Below are positions 41,357 through 48,648 of a DNA stretch of 64,000 nt, in pieces. The number at the start of each line of letters is the position of its first letter. The first letter of the stretch is position 1. Position numbers and translations under genes: made by a program. Origin of the DNA: Mycobacterium colombiense (GTDB lineage Bacteria > Actinomycetota > Actinomycetes > Mycobacteriales > Mycobacteriaceae); NCBI RefSeq assembly GCF_001665835.1, contig NZ_LZSX01000035.1:117735-181734 (forward strand), written 5' to 3'. The notes beneath the pieces were generated by a model, which saw only the letters and a list, made by a program, of their open reading frames with translations, was not told the DNA's origin and did no database searches.

Positions 41357-42187
41357 TCAAACCTTGTTGCAGAAGCCCGCGTCGACGGGGAAGGTCACGC
41401 CGGTGACGTACTTCGCCTCGTCGGAGACCAGGTAGGCGATCGCGGCGCTGACGTCCTCGGGTTCCAGCATGCCGACGGGCATCGGGTTTTGCAGGTGGGG
41501 ACCCGCTCCGGGATTCTTCTCCAGGAACTCGGTCATGTCGGGATTGGTCGCCATCATCGTGTTCACCGCGGTCGGGTGCACCGTGTTCACCCGAATGCTC
41601 AGCGGCGCAAGCGCATTGGCCAGGGTGCGCATCAGTCCGACGATGCCGTGCTTGGATGCCGCGTAGCCCAGGCCGCCGCCCTGCAGGCCGCCGAAACCCT
41701 TGATGCCGGCGGTCGAGCTGGTGAAGATGATGACCCCGCCGCGGTTGCCGGACAACAAATGCGGGACGGCCGCCCATGCCGTGTGGTAGGCCCCGTCGAG
41801 GTTGACGCTGGTGACCGCGCGCCACTGTGCCAGCTCCTCCTCGATGCTCAACTGCCGAAACGCCAACGGCGCGATCCCGGCGTTGGCCAGCACGATGTCG
41901 AGGCGGCCGAAGTGTTCGACGCCGGCATCCATCGCGGTCTTGACTTGCTCGAAGTCGCGGACATCGGCGACCGTGCCCAGCATCTTGCCGCCGGCTTCTT
42001 CGACCAGCGCGACGGTTTCGTCCAGCTCCTCATGGGAGGCCATGGGATAACCGTTGGCGGGAATGTCGGCGCAGATGTCGATGCCGATGATGTTGGCCCC
42101 CTCGCGGGCGAGCCGCACCGCGTGGCTGCGGCCCTGGCCGCGCGCCACCCCGGTAATGAAGGCGACTTTGCCGTCTATTGCACCCAC
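41357..42187 (-). CDS. Mycofactocin-coupled SDR family oxidoreductase (B)
   Basis: A 276-residue paralogue of the downstream SDR, with VAFITGVARGQGRSHAVRLA, REGANIIGIDICADIPANGY, the same insertion (YPMASHEELDETVALVEEAG), the catalytic TSSTAGIKGFGG...YAASKHG motif, and the tail YVTGVTFPVDAGFCNKV. It starts with GTG at 42185-42187, seven bases upstream of its co-transcribed neighbour's frame, and is divergent from a TetR gene across a region carrying two palindromes. Two such enzymes may act on successive alcohols of one pathway. Confidence 0.9.
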   Translation of the reverse strand: MGAIDGKVAFITGVARGQGRSHAVRLAREGANIIGIDICADIPANGYPMASHEELDETVALVEEAGGKMLGTVADVRDFEQVKTAMDAGVEHFGRLDIVLANAGIAPLAFRQLSIEEELAQWRAVTSVNLDGAYHTAWAAVPHLLSGNRGGVIIFTSSTAGIKGFGGLQGGGLGYAASKHGIVGLMRTLANALAPLSIRVNTVHPTAVNTMMATNPDMTEFLEKNPGAGPHLQNPMPVGMLEPEDVSAAIAYLVSDEAKYVTGVTFPVDAGFCNKV

Positions 42188-42226
42188 GGCGCTCGTCCTC
42201 TCTGTTCATCGGCCCAGATCAGGGCA

Positions 42227-42243
42227 GAGTAACGCCGTTACTC
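42227..42243. promoter_or_regulatory. TetR operator, distal copy
   Basis: GAGTAAC-GCC-GTTACTC is a perfect inverted repeat (seven-base arms, three-base spacer) in the gap between the divergent mycofactocin-type SDR and the TetR gene. A second copy with the same AGTAAC-N3-GTTACT core is centred 26 bases away, on the TetR start codon. Confidence 0.8.
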
Positions 42244-42250
42244 ACCTGCG

Positions 42251-42271
42251 CACAGTAACATGGTTACTGTG
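42251..42271. promoter_or_regulatory. TetR operator centred on the regulator's start codon
   Basis: Nine-base arms CACAGTAAC (42251-42259) and GTTACTGTG (42263-42271) flank ATG (42260-42262), the presumed start codon of the TetR gene. Binding here would block both transcription and access to its own start region, implying tight autorepression. Confidence 0.8.
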
Positions 42272-42892
42272 ACGGCAAAAGGGGCCTCGCTGCAGGCCGC
42301 GGAGGGCACTTCCGGGCAGCAAGCCGATCCGATCCTGGACATCGTGGTCGAGATGCTCGATAACGAGGGCTACGAGGCCGTGCAGTTGCGCGAGGTGGCC
42401 CGGCGGGCGCGGGTTTCCCTGGCGACCATCTACAAGCGGTATCGCACGCGCGACGAGCTCATCGTCGCGGCCCTCGACGGGTGGATGGACGCCAATCGCT
42501 ATGCGGCCCTGCCGTCGCTGATCGATGATCTGCCCGGCGAGTCGATCTATGTAGACCTGATGCATGTGATGAGGACCATCTTCGAACCCTGGGAACGCCA
42601 TCCGTTGATGCTGCGCTCCTACTTCCAGGCGCGATCGGGCCCCGGCGGAAAGCGCCTGATCCAGCGCGGTGTCGACGCCGTGGTGCCCGTTGCGAAAGCC
42701 GTTCTGGCACAAGCAGAGCCGGGCTTCGCCAAGGATCTCGAGCTCATCCTCACCGGCGTGGTCTACGGGCTTCTCACCCGGTTCACGCAAGGGGAGATCG
42801 GCGTCACCGAAATCGTGCCCGGGATCGAACGCACAGTGTTCTGGTTGACCGCCGCCTACGAGCACGGTTCCGCCGGCGTGACACCGGGCTGA
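42260..42892 (+). CDS. TetR family transcriptional regulator of module A
   Basis: A 210-residue TetR regulator. The N-terminal HTH contains PILDIVVEMLDNEGYEAVQL, REVARRARVSLATIYKRYRT and RDELIVAALDGWM. The C-terminal ligand domain (EPWERHPLMLRSYFQARSGP, VDAVVPVAKAVLAQAEPGFA) resembles that of KstR-type mycobacterial regulators of lipid and steroid catabolism. It is divergent from the mycofactocin SDR-CMD-ALDH run and overlies one of two matching palindromes, so it very likely represses that operon. A GTG three codons in (42269) is an alternative start. Confidence 0.88.
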   Translation: MVTVTAKGASLQAAEGTSGQQADPILDIVVEMLDNEGYEAVQLREVARRARVSLATIYKRYRTRDELIVAALDGWMDANRYAALPSLIDDLPGESIYVDLMHVMRTIFEPWERHPLMLRSYFQARSGPGGKRLIQRGVDAVVPVAKAVLAQAEPGFAKDLELILTGVVYGLLTRFTQGEIGVTEIVPGIERTVFWLTAAYEHGSAGVTPG

Positions 42893-43034
42893 CGCCGACG
42901 TCGCACGCTTGCAATGGTGCGGAAATCCGATTATTCAGCCGTTCATAAGCCATTTTTTCCCGGCTGTCCCTATTCTTCGTGTTCATGCCGCTATGGGTCG
43001 ACGGCATCGTGAACGTCCAGAAGAAAGGAAGCGC

Positions 43035-43385
43035 ATGATGTCCTCACCTCGCCGACTGGCCGCGTTGGCCGTCCCGGTCTTGGCGGGCGCGGCTCTGGTT
43101 GCCAGCGCCGCGGTCGCTACCGCCGATCCCCTCGACGACGCATACCTGGCTCAACTGCGCGGCGCCGGTTTCAGTTGGCCGCCCGAGCACGACGCCGCCC
43201 TCACCGGAATGGGCCGCCTGATCTGCGACGACATCGGGTGGGGCTGGACGTATGACCAGATCGCCCAGAGCATCCACCAAACGCTGGATCCGAGGAACGT
43301 GACGTTCGGAGACGTCGGATCCATGGTGAGCCTGGCACATTCGACCTACTGCCCGCTGCAGCGCTGCTGGACCGAGCACTGCTAG
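43035..43385 (+). CDS. DUF732 small secreted protein (copy 4)
   Basis: A 116-residue protein with a signal peptide (PRRLAALAVPVLAGAALVAS, cleavage near ATADP). The DUF732 domain is DDAYLAQLRGAGFSWPPEHD, MGRLICDDIGWGWTYDQIAQ and LAHSTYCPLQRC. It has two extra Cys at the C-terminus (RCWTEHC). AAGGAAG gives a clear ribosome binding site before ATG 43035. Its 5' region contains ATGCCG...CGGCAT, a possible leader hairpin. It is convergent with DUF732 copy 5. Confidence 0.85.
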   Translation: MMSSPRRLAALAVPVLAGAALVASAAVATADPLDDAYLAQLRGAGFSWPPEHDAALTGMGRLICDDIGWGWTYDQIAQSIHQTLDPRNVTFGDVGSMVSLAHSTYCPLQRCWTEHC

Positions 43386-43436
43386 CCGAAATCCGTTGTG
43401 CGGCCGCGACTGCGGTCACGTAATTCGGGCAGCTGT

Positions 43437-43769
43437 TCAGCCCACCGAAGGGCCGACCCTGTCTTTGTATTGCGGGCAGTAGGTGGCTACCGAAAGCCCG
43501 ACGAAGTAGCCGGCTTGTCTCGGCGACAGATCGGTGTCCCTCGCCAGTACAAACGCCAGCATCGGGGCGGTGGGATTCGCCTCGAGGCCGCTGCACACCG
43601 CATGTGCCATCGCAATCGCATTTCCGTTGTCGGGCATGGTGATTCCGCCGTTGGAGAGGTTCGCGATGAACGCGTCGTCGGTGTCGTCCGCTGCCGCCGG
43701 CGTTGCGAGGGTCAGCGCCGCGCCGGCCAGGAACATCGCGCAGGCGGGCGACCACTTTCCAGGCTTCAT
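43437..43769 (-). CDS. DUF732 small secreted protein (copy 5)
   Basis: A 110-residue protein with a signal peptide (WSPACAMFLAGAALTLATPA, then AAADDTDD). The DUF732 domain is DDAFIANLSNGGITMPDNGN, Cys in MAHAVCSGLEANPTAPMLAF and Cys in LSVATYCPQYKDRVG. The ATG at 43767-43769 follows GGGGAGG. It sits between copy 4 (convergent) and the DUF4189 gene. Confidence 0.83.
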   Translation of the reverse strand: MKPGKWSPACAMFLAGAALTLATPAAADDTDDAFIANLSNGGITMPDNGNAIAMAHAVCSGLEANPTAPMLAFVLARDTDLSPRQAGYFVGLSVATYCPQYKDRVGPSVG

Positions 43770-43872
43770 CGGGGTGATGGCCTCCCCTCGGTGCGCGGGC
43801 CGAATCGGCGGCGAGTCAAGGACGACTTCCTTGAACGATAGTCGGTGTCCCTCGTGCGCTGACGCGTGCACG

Positions 43873-44247
43873 TCAGGACGAGCAGTGTGTGGTCTTGATC
43901 CGGCCGTTGGGTGACCCCAGCCTGGCCAGCGCGTCGTTCGCGGACGCCGTCGTGTCGGGACCCGAGCCGCCCTGGAACCGGCCGGAGGCACGATCGAACG
44001 CGACCGATGCGCAGCCGTTGCGCGTGCCGGCCACGACCTCACACGCGTCACCGGCTTCGGCGGTGCAGTGGGCCAGCGCGATCTGGTTCGCCTGGTCCTG
44101 ACTGCCCCCGGTGCCCCAGCCGGCGGCTCGTCCGGTTCCGACGGACACGGCCAGGGCGACGAAGTCGTCGTCGGCCCGGGCCGTCGGCGTCGGCAGCGCG
44201 ACCATACCGCTGACGACTGCAACGACGATGGCAATGATCGAGCGCAC
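43873..44247 (-). CDS. DUF4189 family exported protein
   Basis: A 124-residue exported protein. The signal peptide is RSIIAIVVAVVSGMVALPTP with cleavage near ARADD. The DUF4189 domain shows FVALAVSVGTGRAAGWGTGG, QDQANQIALAHCTAEAGDAC and VVAGTRNGCASVAFDRASGR, with paired cysteines for two disulfides. The GTG at 44247 is chosen because AAAGGAG lies about eight bases upstream. DUF4189 proteins are widespread in mycobacteria; their function is unknown. Confidence 0.83.
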   Translation of the reverse strand: MRSIIAIVVAVVSGMVALPTPTARADDDFVALAVSVGTGRAAGWGTGGSQDQANQIALAHCTAEAGDACEVVAGTRNGCASVAFDRASGRFQGGSGPDTTASANDALARLGSPNGRIKTTHCSS

Positions 44248-44333
44248 CGCTTCACTCCTTTGCAATGCTCAGGAGAGGAATTTAGCGCCAAGGACGGTGA
44301 CTGCGCGGGCAAATGGGCCGCCGCGTCGCCAGG

Positions 44334-44558
44334 CTACGCATTGTCTTCCGGGTCTTCGGCCAGGTAGGTGACGTCGTACCACCGCCGGCTGCGTTGCGCG
44401 GCGAAAGCTTCGGTCGCGGTTGCCCGCTCGAGCCGGATGTCGGTCAGATGCGGATTGTCCACGCGGATGCGGTCTTCGAGCTCGGCATGCAGCGCGTCGC
44501 CGTCCAGGGCGGTATCAGCGTCCGCTCGGCCCGTGTACCTCGTCCAACTCACGCCCAC
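44334..44558 (-). CDS. Small hypothetical protein
   Basis: About 74 residues, reading VGVSWTRYTGRADADTALDG and then DALHAELEDRIRVDNPHLTD, ending LAEDPEDNA. Codon bias is consistent with a real gene, but I recognise no family. The start is unclear: GTG at 44558 or 44552 is likely; an upstream start at 44600 would add a basic stretch. It is isolated between the DUF4189 gene and module B. Confidence 0.5.
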   Translation of the reverse strand: MGVSWTRYTGRADADTALDGDALHAELEDRIRVDNPHLTDIRLERATATEAFAAQRSRRWYDVTYLAEDPEDNA

Positions 44559-44650
44559 ATTGTGCTCCGGCCGCCGCGCCGCACGAAATCCTCGGGCCAC
44601 CTGTGGGTCTCACGAACAAATTCGCCCTTCGCGAGTCGATCGGTTTCTTC

Positions 44651-44656
44651 TATACT
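44651..44656 (+). promoter_or_regulatory. Candidate -10 element before the first amidohydrolase gene
   Basis: TATACT lies 24 bases upstream of the ATG at 44681 and fits the SigA -10 consensus (TANNNT). No convincing -35 is seen, as is usual for many mycobacterial promoters. Confidence 0.35.
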
Positions 44657-44680
44657 CGGCATACTTCGGTGGAGGATGCG

Positions 44681-45955
44681 ATGGCTACAACCTGGGACAC
44701 GCTCGATCGCTATGTCGTCATCTCGACGGATACCCACGCCGGTGCGGATCTGTACGGCTACAAGCCGTATCTGCCGGCGCGGCTGCACCAGGAGTTCGAT
44801 GGGTGGGCCAAGGCCTACGCCAGCCCGTTCGACGATCTGATCGTCGCCACCGCCAATCGGAACTGGGACCACGAGCTCCGGATCTCTGAGATGGACGCCG
44901 ACGGGGTGGCCGCCGAGGTGCTGCTGCCCAACACGGTTCCGCCGTTCTTCCCGAGCACCCCGAACATCACCATCAGCCTGCCCCGCACCCGAGCGGACTT
45001 CGAGAAGCGTTGGGCCGGTGTGCAGGCGCACAACCGGTGGCAGATCGACTTCTGTTCGCTGGCTCCGGCCCGGCGCCGCGGGTTGATTCAGATCTTTCCC
45101 AACGACATCGAGCTGGCGCTGGAAGAAATCCGTTGGGGCGCCGAGCAGGACTGCTTTGGTGGCGTGCTCATTCCGGCGGTCTCGCCCGGTGACCCGCTCG
45201 TTGCCCCGCTTTTTCACACCCGCTATGAACCGATTTGGGCGCTGTGTGCGGACTTGGACCTGACGGTGGTGCAGCACGCGGGTGCCGGCAGCCCCGAGAT
45301 GCCGATGGACCAGCCGGCGTCCAACGCGGTGTTGATCACCGAGATGGCGATCTGGGCCCAGCGCACCCTCGGTCACCTGATCTTGGCGGGGGTTTTCGAG
45401 CGCTATCCGACGTTGCGATTCGTGCCGACCGAGCAGGGCACGCTGTGGGTGCCCGGCCAGCTCGGCATCCTCGACGCCATGGTGCCCACCATGAAGTCCG
45501 ACGCCGGCAACCGCACCTACGGAATGTTCGGCGGGTCCTCCGTCGATGCGCTGACCCTGACTCCGAGCGAATACGTGCAGCGGAACTGCTATTTGGCCAG
45601 TGAGCTGATGCCGTTCGACGGCGCGATGATCGACTTCATGGGCCCCGATCACATCATGTGGGGTAGTGATTATCCGCACGAGGAAGGCTTTGCACCCCAC
45701 TCCAAGTTGGCCATTCGCTGGGCTCTGCACGACAGGTCGCAGGACGCCTGCCGAAAGATCTTGGGCGGCAATGCCGGTCGCCTGTACCGATTCGATCTCG
45801 ACGCATTGGTGCCCGTGGCGACCAAGATCGGCCCCACCGTCGCCGAGGTGCACACTCCCTTGGAGGACACCGGCTATCGCGCCCCGGCCGCTTTCGGCTA
45901 CCGGCCGTTTGAGGGAGGGCTGGCCCTCAAGCGGCTGGCTCCGGAACGACGCTAA
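44681..45955 (+). CDS. Amidohydrolase-2 family metal-dependent hydrolase/decarboxylase (paralogue 1)
   Basis: A 424-residue Amidohydro_2 TIM-barrel protein of the ACMSD/gamma-resorcylate decarboxylase superfamily. Motifs are YVVISTDTHAGADLYGYKPY (metal motif DxH rather than HxH), RISEMDADGVAAEVLLPNTV, QAHNRWQIDFCSLAPARRRG, VVQHAGAGSPEMPMDQPASN and the metal Asp in DHIMWGSDYPHEEGFAPHSK. GGAGG precedes the ATG. The C-terminal 30 residues are unlike the paralogues. It ends four bases inside the convergent IclR gene. Decarboxylation or C-C hydrolysis of a ring or its product is likely; the substrate is unknown. Confidence 0.88.
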   Translation: MATTWDTLDRYVVISTDTHAGADLYGYKPYLPARLHQEFDGWAKAYASPFDDLIVATANRNWDHELRISEMDADGVAAEVLLPNTVPPFFPSTPNITISLPRTRADFEKRWAGVQAHNRWQIDFCSLAPARRRGLIQIFPNDIELALEEIRWGAEQDCFGGVLIPAVSPGDPLVAPLFHTRYEPIWALCADLDLTVVQHAGAGSPEMPMDQPASNAVLITEMAIWAQRTLGHLILAGVFERYPTLRFVPTEQGTLWVPGQLGILDAMVPTMKSDAGNRTYGMFGGSSVDALTLTPSEYVQRNCYLASELMPFDGAMIDFMGPDHIMWGSDYPHEEGFAPHSKLAIRWALHDRSQDACRKILGGNAGRLYRFDLDALVPVATKIGPTVAEVHTPLEDTGYRAPAAFGYRPFEGGLALKRLAPERR

Positions 45956-46839
45956 CCGGACTCTTCGGTCAACGCGGCGCTGAGTCGCGTTGTCGCAGCA
46001 GCGAGTTGGGCTCCCAGTCGGGTGACCGCCGCGCCGCTCATCGGCTCGGCGCTGGGGACCAGGCTGAGCATCAGCGCGATGCGGGAGTCGCGTTCCAGGA
46101 TCGGGGAGTCGATGTGGCTCACCTCGTAGCTGCGGTCCGGGTCCAAGTCGACCGGGAACCACTCCTCCTGGTGGATGAGTTCGTCGGTCAACTCGTGCGC
46201 CAGCCGGCTCAGCCGGGTGGAACGCACCTCGGCACTGCGCACGATTTGCGCCAGTTCCCGCAGGCGCAGATCAGGCAGGATGTGCAGACCGACCGCGTAG
46301 CCGCGCTGCTGGGCGGAGGTGATGGCCCGGCGGTAGCGATCGCGCACGTCTTCGGGCAGCGCGGCCAGCCAACTCTCCCGGGCTTCCGGCCCGGCCCAGG
46401 CGACCGTCGACGCCCCGTACGGAGGGCGGTGGGGGAACTGGGTACCGATGGGCATCGGGTGACCGCCGCCATGCGGGCTTCTTACCTGATCGACGACGGT
46501 GGAGTAGTCGTCGCTCACCGAGAACGCAACGCAGTGAGCGCCCGTCGCGGCCGACAGCTCGGCCATCGCGGAACGGGCCAACACCAGGGCCGGATAGCGG
46601 GCCGACGCCTCTCGGCCCAGCCGGACCAGGGCGGGACCGAGGTGATACGTCTTGCGCACCGGGTCGCGCAGCAGCCAGCCGGCGCGAAGCAATTCGGCGA
46701 GCATCGAATGGCAGCTGGCCTTGTGCACGCTCAACTGGCGCGACACCTCGGCCAACGTCATGCCCCGGCTCGTATCGCCTGCCAGCTGTTCGAACAGATT
46801 CACCACCCGCTCGGTCTGTGGTGAGGGACGCGGAGCCAT
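45952..46839 (-). CDS. IclR family transcriptional regulator of module B
   Basis: A 295-residue regulator starting MAPRPSPQTERVVNLFEQLA. The winged HTH is TLAEVSRQLSVHKASCHSML and AELLRAGWLLRDPVRKTYHL. The ligand domain contains YPALVLARSAMAELSAATGA, CVAFSVSDDYSTVVDQVRSP and YGASTVAWAGPEARESWLAA. Longer starts exist upstream; this ATG is preferred because the family begins there. It is divergent from the SDR-ADC-amidohydrolase run across 38 bases holding a 13-base palindrome, and convergent with amidohydrolase 1, so it is the obvious local regulator. Confidence 0.87.
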   Translation of the reverse strand: MAPRPSPQTERVVNLFEQLAGDTSRGMTLAEVSRQLSVHKASCHSMLAELLRAGWLLRDPVRKTYHLGPALVRLGREASARYPALVLARSAMAELSAATGAHCVAFSVSDDYSTVVDQVRSPHGGGHPMPIGTQFPHRPPYGASTVAWAGPEARESWLAALPEDVRDRYRRAITSAQQRGYAVGLHILPDLRLRELAQIVRSAEVRSTRLSRLAHELTDELIHQEEWFPVDLDPDRSYEVSHIDSPILERDSRIALMLSLVPSAEPMSGAAVTRLGAQLAAATTRLSAALTEESG

Positions 46840-46850
46840 AAGCGCAATAG

Positions 46851-46863
46851 TCGCATAATGCGA
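46851..46863. promoter_or_regulatory. Candidate IclR operator
   Basis: TCGCATAATGCGA is a 13-base palindrome with a single central base, placed 12 bases upstream of the IclR start and 15 bases upstream of the SDR ATG at 46878. Its position in the only divergent gap of module B makes it the best operator candidate. Confidence 0.55.
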
Positions 46864-46877
46864 CCGCTTGCGGTGCC

Positions 46878-47843
46878 ATGCGCGACCATGTGACGATGGC
46901 CACAATGAAGGTCCTTCCGGGCAAGGTGGCGGTAGTAACCGGTGGAGCCGGCGGCATCGGCCGTGCCATGGGCAGGCGTTTCGGTCAAGAGGGCATGAAA
47001 GTGGTGCTGGCCGACGTTCTCGCCGAACCGCTGGACAGGGCGACCCGGGAACTCGCGGACGAGGGCGTTGAGGTGGCCGGGGTGGTCACCGATGTCACCG
47101 ACTATGCGTCGGTCGAGTCGCTGGCCAAGGAGGCGCTCTCGCGCTTTGGCGCGGTGCACGTGGTGTGCAACAACGCCGGCACCGGCGGGGTCTCCGAGGG
47201 GTACATGTGGGAACACGACCTGGCCGATTGGCGCTGGGGGATCGACGTCAATGTGCTGGGCGTCATCCACGGCATCAAGGCCTTCGTGCCCATCCTGCTC
47301 GAGCAGGGCGAAGGGCACGTCGTCAACACCTGCTCGGGCAACGGCGGATTCGCGCCGATCGCCCGAGGGGCCATGGGCGGACCCGCCACCGCGGTCTACC
47401 CGATGACCAAGGCCGCGGTGCTCTGCCTGACCGAGAGCCTCTACACGCACCTGGAGATGACCGGGACGCGGGTTCGGGCGCACGTCCTTTTCCCGGGCGG
47501 CTTTTTGAACACCGGCATCTGGGAGTCGTGGCGGCACCGGCCGGAGCGCTACGCCGCGACCCAGGAACGCCGCACACCCGAGGCGACACTGGCCAAGGTT
47601 GTGGCCCGCTTCGAGGCTGCCGGGGCGCATGTCGAGTTCGCCCCGCTCGAGACCGTCGCCGACCAGGTGGTGGACGGAATCCGGGCAGACCGCTTCTGGA
47701 TGATGGGTCCGCCCACACCGGCCGATGAGGTCGTGAGCAGCAAGGCGGCATCGATCCTGAATCGCGGCGCGCCCGATTACCTGGTCGACGTCCTCGGCCG
47801 ACATGCCGGAAGCGACTCGGAAACGGAAGGAGAAAAGCGGTGA
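46878..47843 (+). CDS. Short-chain dehydrogenase/reductase of module B
   Basis: A classical SDR of up to 321 residues: VAVVTGGAGGIGRAMGRRFG (cofactor), NNAGTGG, and the active-site YPMTKAAV preceded by TCSGNGG. The FPGGFLNTGIWESWRHRPER insert and the long C-terminal ending DYLVDVLGRHAGS distinguish it from the mycofactocin SDRs; the D in VLADVLAEP suggests NAD preference. The start is uncertain among ATGs at 46878, 46896 and 46905. It overlaps the ADC-like gene (GTGA), so they are co-transcribed. Confidence 0.87.
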   Translation: MRDHVTMATMKVLPGKVAVVTGGAGGIGRAMGRRFGQEGMKVVLADVLAEPLDRATRELADEGVEVAGVVTDVTDYASVESLAKEALSRFGAVHVVCNNAGTGGVSEGYMWEHDLADWRWGIDVNVLGVIHGIKAFVPILLEQGEGHVVNTCSGNGGFAPIARGAMGGPATAVYPMTKAAVLCLTESLYTHLEMTGTRVRAHVLFPGGFLNTGIWESWRHRPERYAATQERRTPEATLAKVVARFEAAGAHVEFAPLETVADQVVDGIRADRFWMMGPPTPADEVVSSKAASILNRGAPDYLVDVLGRHAGSDSETEGEKR

Positions 47844-48643
47844 GCAGCAGAGCAATTCGCTACGGCCCCCGCCCACCCGAGGCGCAGGTCGACCACGAGA
47901 TCGATGCCACCAAGGCGCCCATCGCTACCGAGGCGGTGACCGTCACCTACCTCACCGATCCGGAGATTGTCGCGGCCGTGCTACCCAGGCCGCTGGAGCC
48001 TACGGCCGAACCGCTGGTGCGAATCCAGCTGCAGCGGGTCCGGATAGAGGGCATGGCGCCCTTCGGGTCGGCGGTGTTTTCGGTGACCGCCCGGCACGGC
48101 GAACGCGAGGGCGACTACCCCCTGTTCATGCCCCAGTCCACCGAACAGTCCGTCACCGGCGGCCGCGAAACATTCGGCGAACCAAAGAAATTGGCTCACA
48201 TCGAGGTGGAGCGCGACGCGGACCGTATCACCGCCACGGTTGACCGGTTGGGCTATCAGCTCATCAAAGTGAGCGGTCAAGTCGACGGTCCGGCGGAGTT
48301 GCCGCCCGACCAGATGAACACCGAGTTCTACTTCAAGTTCCTGCGTGCCCCCGATGGTGGCGGCATCACCGACCCACACCTGGTCTACGGCGAGTACCAC
48401 CGGCATTACGAGCTGTTGGAGAACATCGACGGAACCCTCGAGTTGGGGGAGTCGCCGTTGGATCCGGTGGCCGACATCGTCGTTCGCCAAATCCGGTCGA
48501 TCACGTGGTGTCGCCGGCGCACCATCCAGGTGGGGCGGATCGCGGCGCCGGTGCCGCAGGAATGGCTGCTACCGTACGTGCACCAGCGCTACGACGACGT
48601 GGCCCTGCTCGCCGCCCCTCGGCCCGAGCCGGCGCGGGCATAG
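47840..48643 (+). CDS. Acetoacetate decarboxylase family protein
   Basis: A 267-residue ADC-superfamily protein. The Schiff-base region TGGRETFGEPKKLAHIEVER keeps the Lys-Lys pair (K116-K117, matching the K115-K116 pair of clostridial ADC). Other features are EAVTVTYLTDPEIVAAVLPR, MNTEFYFKFLRAPDGGGITD and the late QEWLLPYVHQRYDDVALL. ADC-like enzymes decarboxylate beta-keto acids or act as aldolase-dehydratases. The GTG at 47840 follows GGAGAAAAGC. It is the second gene of the SDR-ADC-amidohydrolase operon. Confidence 0.87.
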   Translation: MSSRAIRYGPRPPEAQVDHEIDATKAPIATEAVTVTYLTDPEIVAAVLPRPLEPTAEPLVRIQLQRVRIEGMAPFGSAVFSVTARHGEREGDYPLFMPQSTEQSVTGGRETFGEPKKLAHIEVERDADRITATVDRLGYQLIKVSGQVDGPAELPPDQMNTEFYFKFLRAPDGGGITDPHLVYGEYHRHYELLENIDGTLELGESPLDPVADIVVRQIRSITWCRRRTIQVGRIAAPVPQEWLLPYVHQRYDDVALLAAPRPEPARA

Positions 48644-48648
48644 CGCAA

